From Mycolicibacter engbaekii (GTDB taxonomy: Bacteria > Actinomycetota > Actinomycetes > Mycobacteriales > Mycobacteriaceae), in NCBI RefSeq assembly GCF_002101585.1, contig NZ_LQOT01000016.1, forward strand, positions 1-64,000: a stretch of 64,000 nt of DNA. The letters run 5' to 3'. The first letter of the stretch is position 1, and the number at the start of each line of letters is the position of its first letter. The translations under genes were made by a program, and so were the position numbers. The notes under the pieces are model-generated. The model saw nothing but the letters and a program-made list of their open reading frames with translations, ran no database searches and was not told the DNA's origin. Shown here in pieces: positions 10,351 through 20,928 of this stretch.

Positions 10351-12005
10351 TGTTTGAGTTCCCAACGGTCCATGTTCCAGCCCGCGCCCCACCGGGTCGG
10401 GTTGGCCGCCACACCGTAGGTCTTCTTCGACGACAACAGGGTGCGCTGCTGGCGGTAGAGGGGCAGCGTGGGCATATCCGCCCACAGCACCGGAGCGCTC
10501 TCGCCGAGGAGCCGGACCATCTCGGTGGGGTCGGCTGTGACGGCCAGGGCCGAGATGATGCCGTCGATCTGATCGTTGTGGTAGCCGGACAGGTTGTTGC
10601 CGTTGCCGCTGAACAGCTCGTAGGCGTCCACGGCCGAGGATCCGCTGGAGCCGCTGCCGGTGGAGCCCCCGGTGCTGGCGAGCAACACGTCGATGCGCCC
10701 CTCGCGCAGCGCCTGCGGGCCGATGCTGTCGGCGGCCACTTCGGTGACGCTGACGCCGGCCGGCGCGCATGAGGCGGTGATCGCTCCGACCACCGCGGCC
10801 AGACGGGTGTTGGGACCGCGGTAGCCGATGCGCACCGCCAGCGGCCTGCCGTCCAGCGCATCACGCGCCGCGTCGGGGTCCGCGCGGGCGAACTGCTGGG
10901 CCTCGGGCACGTTCTCGGCCTGATCGAAGGCGTCGTCGATGGCGGTGTTGAGCCGGGAGTTCACCACCGGAAGACCCGCGTCGCCGGCGATGACGTCGCG
11001 CGGGGTGCACAAGGCCACCGCCCGGCGTGCCGGTGTCTCCGAGAGCGGGCCCGTGGGCGCGAAGATGAGCTGCTGGATGCCGCCGGACGGGCTGTCGGTG
11101 CTGTCGTAGTCGTCCGGGGGGATCAACGACCCGGCGGAGCCGGTCGCCACATCGACGACCTCGATGACGCGCTTGTTGACCCGCTCGGCGATATCGGCGG
11201 TCTGCGGCCAGACCGTGACCCGCTTGGTGACCGGCTTGGCGCCCCACCACAGGTCATTGGCCACCAGCACCACCGCGCCGCCGTCCAGCACCGAGTCGAT
11301 TTTGTAGGGCCCCGACGACGGAAAATTCCGCAGGTCGGCGTTGTGGTCGAGCTGCCAGGTGGTGTTCCAGGCCTCGGCGATCCGGGCGATCACGTCCTCG
11401 GCGGGGCCGAGCCTGCCCAGCACGGCATCGGTGGTGTTCACCCCGAGCTTGGCGCTGATGATGTGCGACGGCATCATCGAGGTCGCGGTGAACAGTTCCT
11501 CGTAGTCGACGATGTTGCGATCCGGGAAGAACGACACCCGTGCCTTCTTGGTGCCCGGCTGGCATTCGATGTTCTCGATGTCGAGGTAACCGGCGCGGCT
11601 GGCGGCGTCGAATCCGGCGAACCGGCCGGACTGGGCCGCCCACGCGAGCACCAGGTCGTCGCAGGTGATGGGCTCGCCATCGGAGTACACCGCCGCGTCG
11701 GAGATCTGGTAGTCCAGCACCAGCGGGGCGCGACCCACCACCGAGATGCTGCCGAAGTCATGGTCGGTGACGATCTGACCGTCCGGGCCGTGATAGCCGA
11801 AGCCGATCAACGTGCGGGAGAAGGCCTGCGGTCCCGCCGACGCGGCGCCGGCCACGGTGGTGCTGTTGTAGGTGCTCAGTCCGCCGTCGACGGCGTAGTC
11901 GATCTGGTCGACGGTGGCACTGGTGCACGCCGGCACCGACGCGACGCCGAGGCCGGTGGCGATCGCCACCACCCACGCCGCAGCGCGCCGACAGCGGACC
12001 GCCAT
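10347..12005 (-). CDS. ABC-type peptide-binding lipoprotein (DppA/OppA family)
   Basis: A 552-residue extracytoplasmic solute-binding protein like Rv2585c. The N-terminus is a lipoprotein signal: basic residues, a hydrophobic stretch, then a VPAC lipobox with Cys near residue 27. Family-5 features follow, including SGPYKID and a C-terminal LPLYRQQ segment. No permease or ATPase genes adjoin it, so its transporter partner is elsewhere or it acts alone. It is sandwiched between secF (6 bp gap) and apt (4 bp overlap), the same order as in M. tuberculosis. A Gly/Ser run ([13 protein letters not shown]) interrupts the C-terminal lobe. Confidence 0.87.
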   Translation of the reverse strand: MAVRCRRAAAWVVAIATGLGVASVPACTSATVDQIDYAVDGGLSTYNSTTVAGAASAGPQAFSRTLIGFGYHGPDGQIVTDHDFGSISVVGRAPLVLDYQISDAAVYSDGEPITCDDLVLAWAAQSGRFAGFDAASRAGYLDIENIECQPGTKKARVSFFPDRNIVDYEELFTATSMMPSHIISAKLGVNTTDAVLGRLGPAEDVIARIAEAWNTTWQLDHNADLRNFPSSGPYKIDSVLDGGAVVLVANDLWWGAKPVTKRVTVWPQTADIAERVNKRVIEVVDVATGSAGSLIPPDDYDSTDSPSGGIQQLIFAPTGPLSETPARRAVALCTPRDVIAGDAGLPVVNSRLNTAIDDAFDQAENVPEAQQFARADPDAARDALDGRPLAVRIGYRGPNTRLAAVVGAITASCAPAGVSVTEVAADSIGPQALREGRIDVLLASTGGSTGSGSSGSSAVDAYELFSGNGNNLSGYHNDQIDGIISALAVTADPTEMVRLLGESAPVLWADMPTLPLYRQQRTLLSSKKTYGVAANPTRWGAGWNMDRWELKQ

Positions 12006-12011
12006 CGCCGG

Positions 12012-13304
12012 TTACCGGCCGGCGCCCGGCTTGCCGGTCGGACGCTGGCCGCGCCGGCTGGTAGGCCGGGCGGGCTTTGCCCCGGGAGTCGGGGCACCCG
12101 GAGCCGCGGACACCGCGACCTGCTCACCATCGTCGCCGGCGGGCTCGGCGCCGTTGTCGGTGTCGGAATCCTCGGCACCGTCGGCAGCCGCGGGCGCCGC
12201 TTTGGACCCGGCCGCGGCGTTGCGCCGCCGCATCACCCGGCGGTTGTGGTTCTGCACCAGCTCGGTGCGCTCCCGCAGGGTCACCAGCAGCGGCGTGGCC
12301 AAATAGATCGACGAATAGGTGCCCACGACCACACCGACGAGCTGCACCAGGGCGAGGTCTTGCAGGGTTCCCACGCCCAGCAGCCATACCGCGACCACCA
12401 TCAGCGACATGATCGGCAGTGCCGAGATCAGGCTGGTGTTGATCGACCGCATGAAGGTCTGGTTGACGGCCAGGTTGGCTTCCTCGGCGTAGGTGCGCCG
12501 GGTTTTGTGCTCGAACCCGCTGGTGTTCTCCTCGACTTTGTCGAACACGATGACGGTGTCGTAGATGGAGAACCCGAGGATGGTCAACAAGCCGATGACG
12601 GTGGCCGGCGTGACCTCGAACCCGACCAGGGAGTACACGCCGGCGGTCACCAGGATGTCGAAGACCATCGACACCATCGCCGACAGCGTCATGAACCACT
12701 CGTAGCGCACGGTGATGTACAGCGACGCCAGCAGCAGGAACACCACCAGCGCGATCACCGCCTTCTGGGTGATCTGCCCGCCCCAGGTCTCCGAGACCGC
12801 CGAGTCACTGATGGCCTGCTTGCTGGGCTGCCCGTCGGGGCCGTTCGGCTGGAAGGCCTCGAACAGGTCGTCGCGCAGCTTCTCGGTCTGCGCGTTGGTG
12901 AGCGTCTCAGCGCGGATCTGCACCGTCGCGGAGTTGCCGTTGCCCACCACGACCACCGATTCGGGGCTGGTGCCGACGCTCTTGCGGAACACCTCTTCGA
13001 CCTGCGTGACCGAGGTGTCGCCGCGGGGGAACGAGACCTTCGTGCCGCCGGCGAAGTCGATACCGAAGGTGAAGCCGCGGACCAGGATGCTGACGATGGC
13101 GATGGCCACCATGGCACCGCTGATCGCGTACCACATCCGCCGCTTTCCGATGACCTCGAACGCGCCGGTACCGGTGTAGAGCCGGGACAGGAAGCTGTGC
13201 TTGGGCGCCTTGGGCGCTACCGCGGTGCGCTTCTTGGCGGGTTGGGCCGCGGCCGCGTCCTTCTTTGCGGGCTTCGCGGCGCTCTTGGTGCTCGGTTTGG
13301 CCAT
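12012..13304 (-). CDS. secF: Protein translocase subunit SecF
   Basis: A 430-residue protein of the SecDF complex, which uses the proton gradient to help pull proteins through SecYEG. It has an N-terminal Lys/Ala-rich tail, a first membrane helix, a periplasmic domain, and five further helices in the C-terminal half with the typical FSIYDTVIVFDKV and EEANLAVNQTF-R-SINTSL segments. The C-terminus is a long charged tail ending in Pro/Arg/Gly. It is 4 bp downstream of secD on the same strand. Confidence 0.96.
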   Translation of the reverse strand: MAKPSTKSAAKPAKKDAAAAQPAKKRTAVAPKAPKHSFLSRLYTGTGAFEVIGKRRMWYAISGAMVAIAIVSILVRGFTFGIDFAGGTKVSFPRGDTSVTQVEEVFRKSVGTSPESVVVVGNGNSATVQIRAETLTNAQTEKLRDDLFEAFQPNGPDGQPSKQAISDSAVSETWGGQITQKAVIALVVFLLLASLYITVRYEWFMTLSAMVSMVFDILVTAGVYSLVGFEVTPATVIGLLTILGFSIYDTVIVFDKVEENTSGFEHKTRRTYAEEANLAVNQTFMRSINTSLISALPIMSLMVVAVWLLGVGTLQDLALVQLVGVVVGTYSSIYLATPLLVTLRERTELVQNHNRRVMRRRNAAAGSKAAPAAADGAEDSDTDNGAEPAGDDGEQVAVSAAPGAPTPGAKPARPTSRRGQRPTGKPGAGR

Positions 13305-13308
13305 CTGG

Positions 13309-15426
13309 CTATCCCTGTCCCGTCGACTGGGCGGTTACCCGCGTGCGCGCTTTGGCTCCGGACTTGCCGCTCGTTCCGCCTCCCGATTTCGCCACTGCCC
13401 GCCGCTCACGTGCCACCTGCTGGACCGCGCCGAGGCCGTTGTAGGACGGCTTGGCCAGCGTCGGCGACTTGGACGCCAGGTAGACCAGTGGCCAGGTCAC
13501 CAGGAACACCACCACCAGGTCGAGGATCGTGGTCAGCCCCAGCGTGAAGGCGAAGCCCTTCACCTGGCCGACCGCCAGGAAATAGAGCACCGCCGCAGCC
13601 AGGAAGGTGACCGCGTTGCCGGACACGATGGTCTTGCGGGCTCGCGTCCACCCGCGTGGTACGGCCGACCGGAACGAGCGACCCTCACGGATCTCGTCCT
13701 TGATGCGTTCGAAGAACACCACGAACGAGTCCGCGGTAGTACCGATACCGATGATCAGACCGGCGATACCGGCCAGGTCGAGCGTGTAGTTGATATAGCG
13801 GCCTAGTAGCACCAGGATCGCGTACACCATGGCTCCGGCCACGACCAGCGACAGCGCGGTCAGCACGCCGAGCACTCGGTAGTAGAGCAATGAGTAGACC
13901 AGCACGAGTACCAGGCCGATCGCGCCGGCGATCAGACCCGCCCGCAGCGAGGTCATGCCCAGTGTGGCCGAGACGGTTTCGGCTTCCGAGGACTCGAACG
14001 ACAGCGGCAGCGATCCGTACTTCAACACGTTGGCCAGCTGACGCGCGCCGTCCGGTGTGAAGCCCGGCGAGCCGCCGGTGATCTGGGTCCGGCCGCCGGG
14101 GATGGCTTCCTGGATCTGCGGTGCGCTGACCACCTGGGAGTCCAGCGTGAACGCGGTCTGCGTGCCGATGTGGGTGGCGGTGTAGTCGGCCCACACGTCG
14201 GCAGCGCCGCTCTTGAACTGCAGCTGCACGATGTTGGAACCGCTGCGCTGGTCCATACCCGAACTGGCGTCGGCGATCTGGTCGCCGCTGATGATCGACG
14301 GCGCGAGCAGGTAGGCGGTCTGGTGGTCCTGCGAGCAGGTGACCAGCGGCAGGGTCGGGTCGTCGTTGCCCGCGAGGATGTCCTCTTTGTCGCAGCGTCC
14401 CGCCTGGATCTGCAGGGCCAGCGCCTGCACTACCTTGTTGTCGCTTTGCCGCAGCCGCTTCTCGGCGGCGATCCGAGCCGCCAGACCCTGCGCCTCGTCG
14501 CCCTGACCGGGCAGTCCGGGCAGCCCCGGCAGGCCGGGAAGACCCGGGAAGGCAGGACTGGGTGCGCCGGGGGCCGGAGCGTTGGGCAGCGATCCCGGTG
14601 CGCCCGGCTCCGGGGCGGTCACCGAGGTGCCGGGAGTGGGTTCGTCGGAGTCGGTACCACCGGGGGTGGGCGTCGGCTCCTGCGGGAAGGGTCGCGGCTG
14701 GGCGGCCGGGGCGGAAGGCTGCTGCGGAACGCTACCGCCGCCGCCACCGAAGAGGCCCTGTCCGCCGGCACCGCCGAACAGGCCCTGTCCGCCGGCACCG
14801 CCGAAGAGGCCTTGCCCGCCCGCGCCAGGGCCGCCGGGCAGGGTCTGGCCACCCGTGGCCGGCGAGCCGGGCTGGCCGGAAGGCAGCCCGGGCAGGCCGG
14901 GAAGCTGCCCGGCGCCGCCGCCGGCACCGGGAGGCAGGCCGGGAATTCCGGGGACACCGCCACCGGCACCGGGAGGCAGGCCGGGAATTCCGGGCACGCC
15001 GCCGCCGAGACCGGGCATCCGGCCTGCGGCCTGGGCCGCCTCCTGTACCGAAACTCCGTTGATCACCGGACGGATATAGAGCCGGGCCGTCTGACCCAGG
15101 GTGCGGGCCTCATTGCCGTCGCTGCCCGGCACCGTGATGACCAGGTTGTTGCCGTCGATGATGACCTCGGAACCCGAGACCCCCAGCCCGTTGACCCGGG
15201 CACTGATGATCTGTTGCGCCTGGTTGAGCGCTTCCCGGGTCGGCGCGGAGCCGTCCGGGGTACGTGCGGTCAGCGTCACCCGGGTGCCGCCCTGCAGGTC
15301 GATACCCAGCTTGGGCTCGGCGAGCTTGTTTCCGGTCAGGAAAACCAGCAGGTAGACGCCGATGAGCATTGCCAGGAACACCGCCAGGTTGCGGGCAGGG
15401 TGCACCGGAGCCGAAGGCGATGCCAC
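13309..15426 (-). CDS. secD: Protein translocase subunit SecD with long Gly/Pro-rich insertion
   Basis: A 705-residue SecD. Helix 1 lies at about residues 12-32 and [13 protein letters not shown] opens the periplasmic region. The C-terminal six-helix block has [24 protein letters not shown]. Between the two halves of the periplasmic domain (about residues 137-308) lies a low-complexity Gly/Pro/Leu insert made of tandem repeats. The M. tuberculosis protein is about 130 residues shorter, from memory. It starts with GTG at 15426, with GGAGA upstream. It is co-transcribed with secF; yajC lies 232 bp upstream. Confidence 0.95.
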   Translation of the reverse strand: MASPSAPVHPARNLAVFLAMLIGVYLLVFLTGNKLAEPKLGIDLQGGTRVTLTARTPDGSAPTREALNQAQQIISARVNGLGVSGSEVIIDGNNLVITVPGSDGNEARTLGQTARLYIRPVINGVSVQEAAQAAGRMPGLGGGVPGIPGLPPGAGGGVPGIPGLPPGAGGGAGQLPGLPGLPSGQPGSPATGGQTLPGGPGAGGQGLFGGAGGQGLFGGAGGQGLFGGGGGSVPQQPSAPAAQPRPFPQEPTPTPGGTDSDEPTPGTSVTAPEPGAPGSLPNAPAPGAPSPAFPGLPGLPGLPGLPGQGDEAQGLAARIAAEKRLRQSDNKVVQALALQIQAGRCDKEDILAGNDDPTLPLVTCSQDHQTAYLLAPSIISGDQIADASSGMDQRSGSNIVQLQFKSGAADVWADYTATHIGTQTAFTLDSQVVSAPQIQEAIPGGRTQITGGSPGFTPDGARQLANVLKYGSLPLSFESSEAETVSATLGMTSLRAGLIAGAIGLVLVLVYSLLYYRVLGVLTALSLVVAGAMVYAILVLLGRYINYTLDLAGIAGLIIGIGTTADSFVVFFERIKDEIREGRSFRSAVPRGWTRARKTIVSGNAVTFLAAAVLYFLAVGQVKGFAFTLGLTTILDLVVVFLVTWPLVYLASKSPTLAKPSYNGLGAVQQVARERRAVAKSGGGTSGKSGAKARTRVTAQSTGQG
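14752..15006. repeat. In-frame tandem repeats in secD
   Basis: Two repeat tracts lie in the SecD insert. From 14752 a 27-bp unit (encoding GGQGLFGGA) occurs twice almost exactly, with a third diverging copy after 14806. From 14923 a 42-bp unit (encoding a [17 protein letters not shown] block) occurs twice, at 14923-14964 and 14965-15006, with a few changes. Both unit lengths are multiples of three. Confidence 0.85.
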
Positions 15427-15658
15427 GTTGTTTCAGTCTCCTTCGCTCTTTGCGCACTGCGCGCTGGTGATCCTCGGGGCCGGCCCATGCCCGGGCGGCC
15501 CGCAGCGATCAGTACCACTGCACCCGCAAAAGGGTACGTGCCCGGCTGGCCGACGCAATCGTTGGGCGGGCGTTCCGCGCGTCGGGTGCGTGTCCGGCAG
15601 TCCGGACGGGGCCGACCCGCTGGGAAGGCCTGGGCCCCGGTCGGCGGCCGGTGCCGCG
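15427..15658. other. yajC-secD intergenic region
   Basis: 232 bp between the yajC stop and the secD start, both on the minus strand. The gap is long for one operon, so secD may have its own promoter here. I could not identify a convincing -10 or a hairpin. Confidence 0.3.
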
Positions 15659-15967
15659 TCAGGCGCCTTCGACGGCCTGCTCGACCGGCGCGTCTGCCGG
15701 GAGCTCCTCCGGCTCGATCTTGTCCCGCACGGCCAGCTTCATCCAGGTGGTCACCACACCCGGCGCGATCTCCAGGTCGACATAGTCCTCGGTGATGCCG
15801 GTGATGGTGGCCTGCAGACCGGAGGTGGTGTGCACCCGGTCGCCGACCCGCAGCGACTCGTGCAGGTCGATGGTGGCCTGCATAGCGCGCTTCTGCCGCC
15901 GCGAGGCAAAGAACATGAACGCGCCCATGACAAGGAGCAGCGGCAGGAAGGCAACCATGTTTTCCAT
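15659..15967 (-). CDS. yajC: Preprotein translocase subunit YajC
   Basis: A 102-residue single-pass membrane protein that joins the SecDF-YajC complex. The N-terminal helix (MVAFLPLLLVMGAFMFFA) is followed by the basic SRRQKRAMQ segment and the DRVHTTSGLQATI core, then DLEIAPGVVTTWMKLAVRDKI. It ends in an acidic/Pro tail. The ATG at 15967 gives MENMVAFLP; farther upstream only GTC/GTT valines occur before the frame loses similarity. It heads the secDF direction, as in Rv2588c-Rv2586c. Confidence 0.93.
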   Translation of the reverse strand: MENMVAFLPLLLVMGAFMFFASRRQKRAMQATIDLHESLRVGDRVHTTSGLQATITGITEDYVDLEIAPGVVTTWMKLAVRDKIEPEELPADAPVEQAVEGA

Positions 15968-16141
15968 GACGACAACCGATCTTTCGACTTGTTCGAATGA
16001 GTCTTCGGCGCCGGCCACCCGAGGTGTGGCGGGCCCTTGCGATGCCACCAGTGTGCCACTGTGTCCGGCGACCGCGCGTCGGCACCGTCGCCCACCGCTT
16101 AGGCTGTCGGTGAACGGGGGCAGTCGAGGGAAGGTTGGCCG

Positions 16142-16462
16142 ATGAGGAACTTCGCGTGTGGCCTGGCGACCGCCGTCGCCCTGGCAGCGGCTCCCCTGGC
16201 GCTGGGCGCGCTTGCCATGCCCGCCGTGGGCTCTGCGGAGCCGCTGAACTGCCCGGCCGGCCAGTACTGGGAGCCGAGCACCAACACCTGCATGCCCCTG
16301 GGCCAGGGGCCGACACCGCTGGGCTGCCCGGGCGGCCAGTACTGGGAGCCGAGCACCAACACCTGCATGCCGGTGGGGCAGGGGCCGACACCGCTGGACT
16401 GCCCGCCCGGCCAATGGTGGAACCCCTTCGGCAACGCCTGCCGGCCACTCGGCCAGCTCTGA
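16142..16462 (+). CDS. Small secreted protein with three CX12C repeats
   Basis: 106 residues. A signal peptide (basic start, hydrophobic LATAVALAAAPLALGALAM, cleavage plausible near GSAEP) is followed by three repeats of about 25 residues beginning C-P-x-G-Q-(Y/W)-W and containing a second Cys 13 residues later. Repeats one and two are nearly identical; the third is diverged and ends the protein. Six Cys suggest three internal disulfides outside the cell. Aromatic-plus-Cys modules of this sort occur in small carbohydrate-binding domains, but I do not recognise a characterised family. It is divergent from yajC. Confidence 0.75.
   Translation: MRNFACGLATAVALAAAPLALGALAMPAVGSAEPLNCPAGQYWEPSTNTCMPLGQGPTPLGCPGGQYWEPSTNTCMPVGQGPTPLDCPPGQWWNPFGNACRPLGQL
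16250..16462. repeat. 75-bp tandem repeat inside the secreted-protein gene
   Basis: Units begin at 16250, 16325 and 16400, exactly 75 bp apart at each TGC codon that opens a protein repeat. Units one and two are near-identical at the DNA level over most of their length; the third is diverged and incomplete. The period is a multiple of three, so copy changes keep the frame. Confidence 0.88.
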
Positions 16463-16496
16463 GTCGCGGTCAGGATCGCCGAGCGGGCCCTCCACC

Positions 16497-17840
16497 ATGA
16501 CCGTGCTGCCGCTGCAGAGCCGCCACCTGGCCACCGAGATCCCCGGTCCCGGCTCGGTGCAGCTGGCGCGTCGCCGCGCGGCGGCCGTGGCCCGCGGGGT
16601 GAGCAGCACCCTGCCGGTCTACGTGGCCCGGGCCGGTGGCGGGGTCGTGGAGGATGTCGACGGCAACCGCCTGATCGATCTGGGCTCGGGTATCGCGGTG
16701 ACCACAGTGGGCAACGCCGCCCCCCGCGTGGTGGACGCGGTGCGGCATCAGGTCGCCGAGTTCACCCACACCTGCTTCATGGTGGCGCCCTATGAGGGCT
16801 ATGTGGCCGTCGCCGAGGCCCTGAACCGGTTGACCCCCGGTCAGTTCGAGAAGCGGTCGGTGCTGCTCAACTCCGGTGCCGAAGCTGTGGAGAACGCGGT
16901 CAAGATCGCCCGGTCCTACACCCGCCGACCGGCGGTGGCGGCGTTCGAGCACGGTTATCACGGCCGCACCAACCTGACGATGGCGCTCACCGCCAAGGCG
17001 ATGCCGTACAAGAGCGGGTTCGGCCCGTTCGCGCCCGACGTCTATCGCGCACCGGGGTCCTATCCCTACCGGGACAGCCTGATCGACACAGAGCTGGGCA
17101 GCAACGGCCGACGGGCCGCCGAACGCACCATCGGCGTCTTGGAGAACCAGATCGGCGCCGACAATCTGGCCGCGGTCGTGATCGAACCCATCCAGGGCGA
17201 GGGCGGGTTCATCGTCCCCGCACCCGGTTTTCTGCCCGCGCTGCTGGCGTGGTGCCGCGACAACGGTGTGGTGTTCATCGCCGACGAGGTGCAGACCGGC
17301 TTCGCCCGCACCGGGGCGATGTTCGCCTGTGAGCACGCGGGGATGGCACCCGATCTGATCTGCACCGCCAAGGGCATCGGCGGGGGGATGCCGTTGGGCG
17401 CGGTCACCGGGCGAGCCGACATCATGGATGCTCCGCACGTCAGCGGGCTGGGCGGCACATTCGGCGGCAATCCGGTGGCCTGCGCGGCAGCGCTGGGGGC
17501 GCTGGCCGCCGTCGAGGACGACGACCTGGTCGGACGCGCCGGGCAGCTGGAACGGCTGATGGTGCAGCGGCTGAAGCGCTTGCAGGCCGACGACGATCGG
17601 ATCGGCGACGTCCGTGGGCGCGGCGCCATGATCGCGATCGAGCTGGTGCGGCCCGACACGAGCGAACCGGATGCCGAGCTGACCAAGGCACTGGCCGCGG
17701 CGTGCCATCGGGCCGGGGTGATCGTGCTGACGTGCGGCACGTTCGGCAACGTGGTGCGGCTGCTGCCGCCGCTGACCATCAGCGACGAACTGCTCTCCGA
17801 GGGCCTGGAGGTCCTGGCCGGCGAGCTCGGCCGGCTCTGA
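16497..17840 (+). CDS. gabT: 4-aminobutyrate aminotransferase
   Basis: A 447-residue class III PLP-dependent aminotransferase that moves the amino group of GABA to 2-oxoglutarate, giving succinic semialdehyde. Visible features are LLNSGAEAVENAVKIAR near residue 125, the EHGYHGRTN segment, IADEVQTGFARTG with the PLP-contacting Asp, and the Schiff-base Lys in TAKGIGGGMPLGAV near residue 300. Length and similarity fit Rv2589. It stands as a single gene, ending 9 bp from the convergent ruvB. Confidence 0.95.
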   Translation: MTVLPLQSRHLATEIPGPGSVQLARRRAAAVARGVSSTLPVYVARAGGGVVEDVDGNRLIDLGSGIAVTTVGNAAPRVVDAVRHQVAEFTHTCFMVAPYEGYVAVAEALNRLTPGQFEKRSVLLNSGAEAVENAVKIARSYTRRPAVAAFEHGYHGRTNLTMALTAKAMPYKSGFGPFAPDVYRAPGSYPYRDSLIDTELGSNGRRAAERTIGVLENQIGADNLAAVVIEPIQGEGGFIVPAPGFLPALLAWCRDNGVVFIADEVQTGFARTGAMFACEHAGMAPDLICTAKGIGGGMPLGAVTGRADIMDAPHVSGLGGTFGGNPVACAAALGALAAVEDDDLVGRAGQLERLMVQRLKRLQADDDRIGDVRGRGAMIAIELVRPDTSEPDAELTKALAAACHRAGVIVLTCGTFGNVVRLLPPLTISDELLSEGLEVLAGELGRL

Positions 17841-17849
17841 CCGGCCGCC

Positions 17850-18899
17850 CTACTCGAACAACCCCTGCTGCCCCAGCCCGCCGGCACCGGCCGGCGGCAC
17901 CATGCCCAGATGTGTCCAGGCCGCCGGGGTCGCGATGCGGCCCCGGGGGGTGCGCGCCACCATCCCGGCGCGTACCAGGAAGGGCTCACAGACCTCTTCG
18001 ACGGTGGTGGCTTCCTCCCCCACCGCAACGGCCAGTGTGGAGACCCCGACGGGGCCACCGCCGAAGCTTTTGGTCAGCGCCGACAGCACGGCGCGGTCCA
18101 GCCGGTCCAGGCCCAGCTCGTCGACGTCGTAGACCGCCAGGGCAGCTTTGGCCACGTCGCGGGTGATCACGCCGTCGGCCCGCACCTCGGCATAGTCGCG
18201 CACCCGTCGCAGTAATCGGTTGGCGATGCGCGGCGTCCCCCGCGACCGGCGCGCCACCTCCGCGGCCGCCTCAGGGCCCAGCTCGATCCCGAGGATCTTC
18301 GCCGAGCGCGCCAGCACCCGCTGCAGCTCGGCCGGTTCGTAGAAATCCATGTGCGCGGTGAAGCCGAACCGGTCGCGCAACGGGCCGGTCAGCGCACCGG
18401 AGCGGGTGGTGGCACCGACCAGGGTGAACGGCGCCACTTCCAGGGGAATCGAGGTGGCGCCAGGGCCTTTGCCGACCACGACGTCGACGCGGAAATCCTC
18501 CATCGCCAGGTAGAGCATCTCCTCGGCGGGCCGCGCGATGCGGTGGATCTCATCAATGAACAGCACGTCGTGCTCGACCAGGTTCGACAGCATCGCGGCC
18601 AGGTCTCCCGCACGTTCCAGGGCCGGCCCGGAGGTCAGCCGCAACGAACTTCCCAGCTCGCTGGCGATGATCATGGCCAGCGACGTCTTGCCCAGGCCGG
18701 GCGGTCCGGACAGCAGGATGTGGTCCGGGGTGCCGCCACGGTTTTTGGCGCCCTCGATCACCAGCTGCAACTGCTCGCGGACGCGGGGCTGGCCGATGAA
18801 CTCGGCCAGGCTGCGTGGGCGCAGACCGGCGTCGATGTCGCCCTCGCCGACGGTCAGCGCCGGGGACACCTCGCGTTCTTCATCGCCGGACTGGCTCAT
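17850..18899 (-). CDS. ruvB: Holliday junction branch migration ATPase RuvB
   Basis: A 349-residue AAA+ motor that drives branch migration with RuvA. Walker A is [12 protein letters not shown] (about residue 65), Walker [10 protein letters not shown] (about residue 115), sensor-type segment [18 protein letters not shown], and a C-terminal winged helix ending in the family RTPRGR and LG segments. The ATG at 18899 overlaps the ruvA stop (ATGA). It is third in ruvCAB. Confidence 0.98.
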   Translation of the reverse strand: MSQSGDEEREVSPALTVGEGDIDAGLRPRSLAEFIGQPRVREQLQLVIEGAKNRGGTPDHILLSGPPGLGKTSLAMIIASELGSSLRLTSGPALERAGDLAAMLSNLVEHDVLFIDEIHRIARPAEEMLYLAMEDFRVDVVVGKGPGATSIPLEVAPFTLVGATTRSGALTGPLRDRFGFTAHMDFYEPAELQRVLARSAKILGIELGPEAAAEVARRSRGTPRIANRLLRRVRDYAEVRADGVITRDVAKAALAVYDVDELGLDRLDRAVLSALTKSFGGGPVGVSTLAVAVGEEATTVEEVCEPFLVRAGMVARTPRGRIATPAAWTHLGMVPPAGAGGLGQQGLFE

Positions 18900-19486
18900 T
18901 TGGTCTTCCCCAGCCGGCTCAGCGCGGTCCGCAACACCTCAGAGGTGCTCGCGTCGGGATTGTCGGCCAGGACCTTGTCGGTGGTCTCCTCGGCCTGCTT
19001 TGCGGCAAAGCCGAGGCCGATGAGGGCTTCGATCACCGGTGCGCGCACCGCGTGACCGCTGACGACGGCGCTGCCGGATGCGGCCACCGGACCGATCTTG
19101 TCGCGCAGTTCCAGCACCAGGCGCTCCGCTCCGCGCTTACCGATGCCGGGCACCCGGGTCAGCGCCGCGACATCCCCGTCCGCGAGCGCCCGGCGCAGGG
19201 CGGCCGCGTCGTAGACCGCCAGGGTCGCCAAGGCGATCTTGGGCCCGATCCCGGAGACCCCGATCAGCGTGAGAAACAGATCGCGTGCCTCGGCGTCGGG
19301 GAAACCGTAGAGCGTCATGGAATCTTCCCGAACGATCATCGCGGTGATCAGCCGCGATTCACCGCCGCGGCGCAGCGTCGACAAGGTCGCCGGGGTTGCC
19401 ATCAGCTTGTAACCCACCCCGGCGGCCTCGACCACCGCATGATCGAGCGCGATGTCGATGACCTCGCCGCGCACCGACGCGATCAT
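18896..19486 (-). CDS. ruvA: Holliday junction DNA-binding protein RuvA
   Basis: A 196-residue protein that forms the tetramer holding the four-way junction and recruits RuvB. The N-terminal OB domain starts [20 protein letters not shown]. Two helix-hairpin-helix motifs follow ([13 protein letters not shown] near residue 75 and [16 protein letters not shown] near residue 112), then the mobile C-terminal domain that contacts RuvB. The start overlaps the ruvC stop by four bases (ATGA). Confidence 0.98.
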   Translation of the reverse strand: MIASVRGEVIDIALDHAVVEAAGVGYKLMATPATLSTLRRGGESRLITAMIVREDSMTLYGFPDAEARDLFLTLIGVSGIGPKIALATLAVYDAAALRRALADGDVAALTRVPGIGKRGAERLVLELRDKIGPVAASGSAVVSGHAVRAPVIEALIGLGFAAKQAEETTDKVLADNPDASTSEVLRTALSRLGKTK

Positions 19487-20040
19487 GCGCGGGCCGCCTT
19501 GAGCTTGGCGGTGTACTTACGCCGCTGTTCGGCGGCCAGTGCCTCGGCCGCGGCCATCCGGGCGATCATCGGGGCCCGCCAGCAGTGGCAGATCGCCAGC
19601 GCCAGCGCGTCGGCGGCATCGGCGGGGGTCGGTTTCTGCTGCAGGCCGAGGATCCGGGTGATCATCGCCGTGACCTGAGCTTTGTCGGCCGAGCCGTTGC
19701 CGGTCACCGCCGCCTTGACCTCGCTGGGGGTGTGGAAGTGCACGGGGATGCCGCGGCGTGCGGCCTGTAGCGCGATCACCCCGCCGGCCTGCGCGGTGCC
19801 CATGACGGTGGAGACGTTCTGCTGGGAGAACACCCGCTCGACCGCGAGGACGTCCGGGCGGTGGGTGTCGAGCCAGTGTTCGGCGGTGTCACTGATGGTC
19901 AGCAGCCGCTGCGGCAGCGGCTCATCGGCCGGGGTGCGCACCACGTCGACATCCAAGGCGATGACCTGACGGCCCGTCCCGCCCTCGACCACCGACAGCC
20001 CACACCGTGTGAGCCCGGGGTCGACGCCCATCACCCGCAT
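19483..20040 (-). CDS. ruvC: Holliday junction resolvase RuvC
   Basis: A 185-residue endonuclease that cuts junctions bound by RuvAB. Acidic catalytic residues are visible in [11 protein letters not shown] (Asp7), LAVERVF (Glu near 70) and the C-terminal [12 protein letters not shown] segment. I took the ATG at 20040 because GAGAGGA lies just upstream and the family begins MRVMGVDPG; the in-frame ATG at 20127 adds a non-family leader. First gene of the ruvCAB operon. Confidence 0.97.
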   Translation of the reverse strand: MRVMGVDPGLTRCGLSVVEGGTGRQVIALDVDVVRTPADEPLPQRLLTISDTAEHWLDTHRPDVLAVERVFSQQNVSTVMGTAQAGGVIALQAARRGIPVHFHTPSEVKAAVTGNGSADKAQVTAMITRILGLQQKPTPADAADALALAICHCWRAPMIARMAAAEALAAEQRRKYTAKLKAARA

Positions 20041-20172
20041 CCGAGTCCTCTCCCGCTCCGAACAATTGTTCGACAGCTTAGTGGGGATCGGCGCACAGGA
20101 CGGATGCGACACGCGGCGGCCCGGCACCCCCGGCCCGAGGTCACTCGTGGGCGGCGGGGCCTGCTGCGGGTT

Positions 20173-20928
20173 TTATTCGGCTTCGAGGGCGGCGAGCACC
20201 TCATCGGACACATCGACGTTGGTCCACACGTTCTGCACGTCGTCACTGTCCTCAAGCGCCTCGACCAGCTTGAACACCTTACGAGCACCCTCGACATCGA
20301 CGGCCACACTCACCGACGGCACAAAACTGGCCTCCGCCGACTCATAATCGATCCCCGCCTCCACCAACGCCGAACGCACCGCCACCAGATCCCCCGGCTC
20401 CGACACCACCTCGAAGCTCTCCCCCAGATCATTGACATCCTCAGCACCGGCATCCAACACCGCCGCCAACACGTCATCCTCGGACAACCCGTTCTTATCC
20501 AAGGTCACCGTGCCCTTACGACTGAACAGATACGCCACCGACCCCGGATCGGCCATCGTCCCACCATTGCGCGTCATCGCCACCCGCACCTCACTGGCAG
20601 CACGATTGCGGTTATCGGTCAAACACTCGATCAACACCGCCACCCCATTCGGCCCATACCCCTCATAGGTGATCGTCTGATAATCCGCCCCACCAGCTTC
20701 CTCACCAGCACCACGCTTACGCGCCCGCTCAATGTTGTCATTGGGCACCGAGTTCTTCTTCGCCTTCTGAATGGCATCGAACAACGTCGGATTACCCGAC
20801 GGATCACCACCACCAACCCGCGCCGCAACCTCAATATTCTTGATCAACCGCGCAAAATTCTTCCCACGACGCGCGTCGATGACCGCCTTCTTGTGCTTCG
20901 TGGTAGCCCACTTGGAATGGCCGCTCAT
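20173..20928 (-). CDS. YebC/TACO1-type regulatory protein
   Basis: A 251-residue protein of the YebC family, beginning [23 protein letters not shown], the universal signature. Members act as transcription regulators or translation factors that relieve ribosome stalling. Length is normal (Rv2603c equivalent). Codon use in the middle is unlike the neighbours: many TTG, GGT, GAT, AAT and CGT codons where nearby genes use CTG, GGC, GAC, AAC and CGC. It lies 132 bp upstream of ruvC on the same strand. Confidence 0.95.
   Translation of the reverse strand: MSGHSKWATTKHKKAVIDARRGKNFARLIKNIEVAARVGGGDPSGNPTLFDAIQKAKKNSVPNDNIERARKRGAGEEAGGADYQTITYEGYGPNGVAVLIECLTDNRNRAASEVRVAMTRNGGTMADPGSVAYLFSRKGTVTLDKNGLSEDDVLAAVLDAGAEDVNDLGESFEVVSEPGDLVAVRSALVEAGIDYESAEASFVPSVSVAVDVEGARKVFKLVEALEDSDDVQNVWTNVDVSDEVLAALEAE

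Noticed and set aside
11343..13547. 734-residue open frame opposite the lipoprotein gene and secF
   Set aside because: Spans two real minus-strand genes and has low-complexity His/Gly/Arg content.
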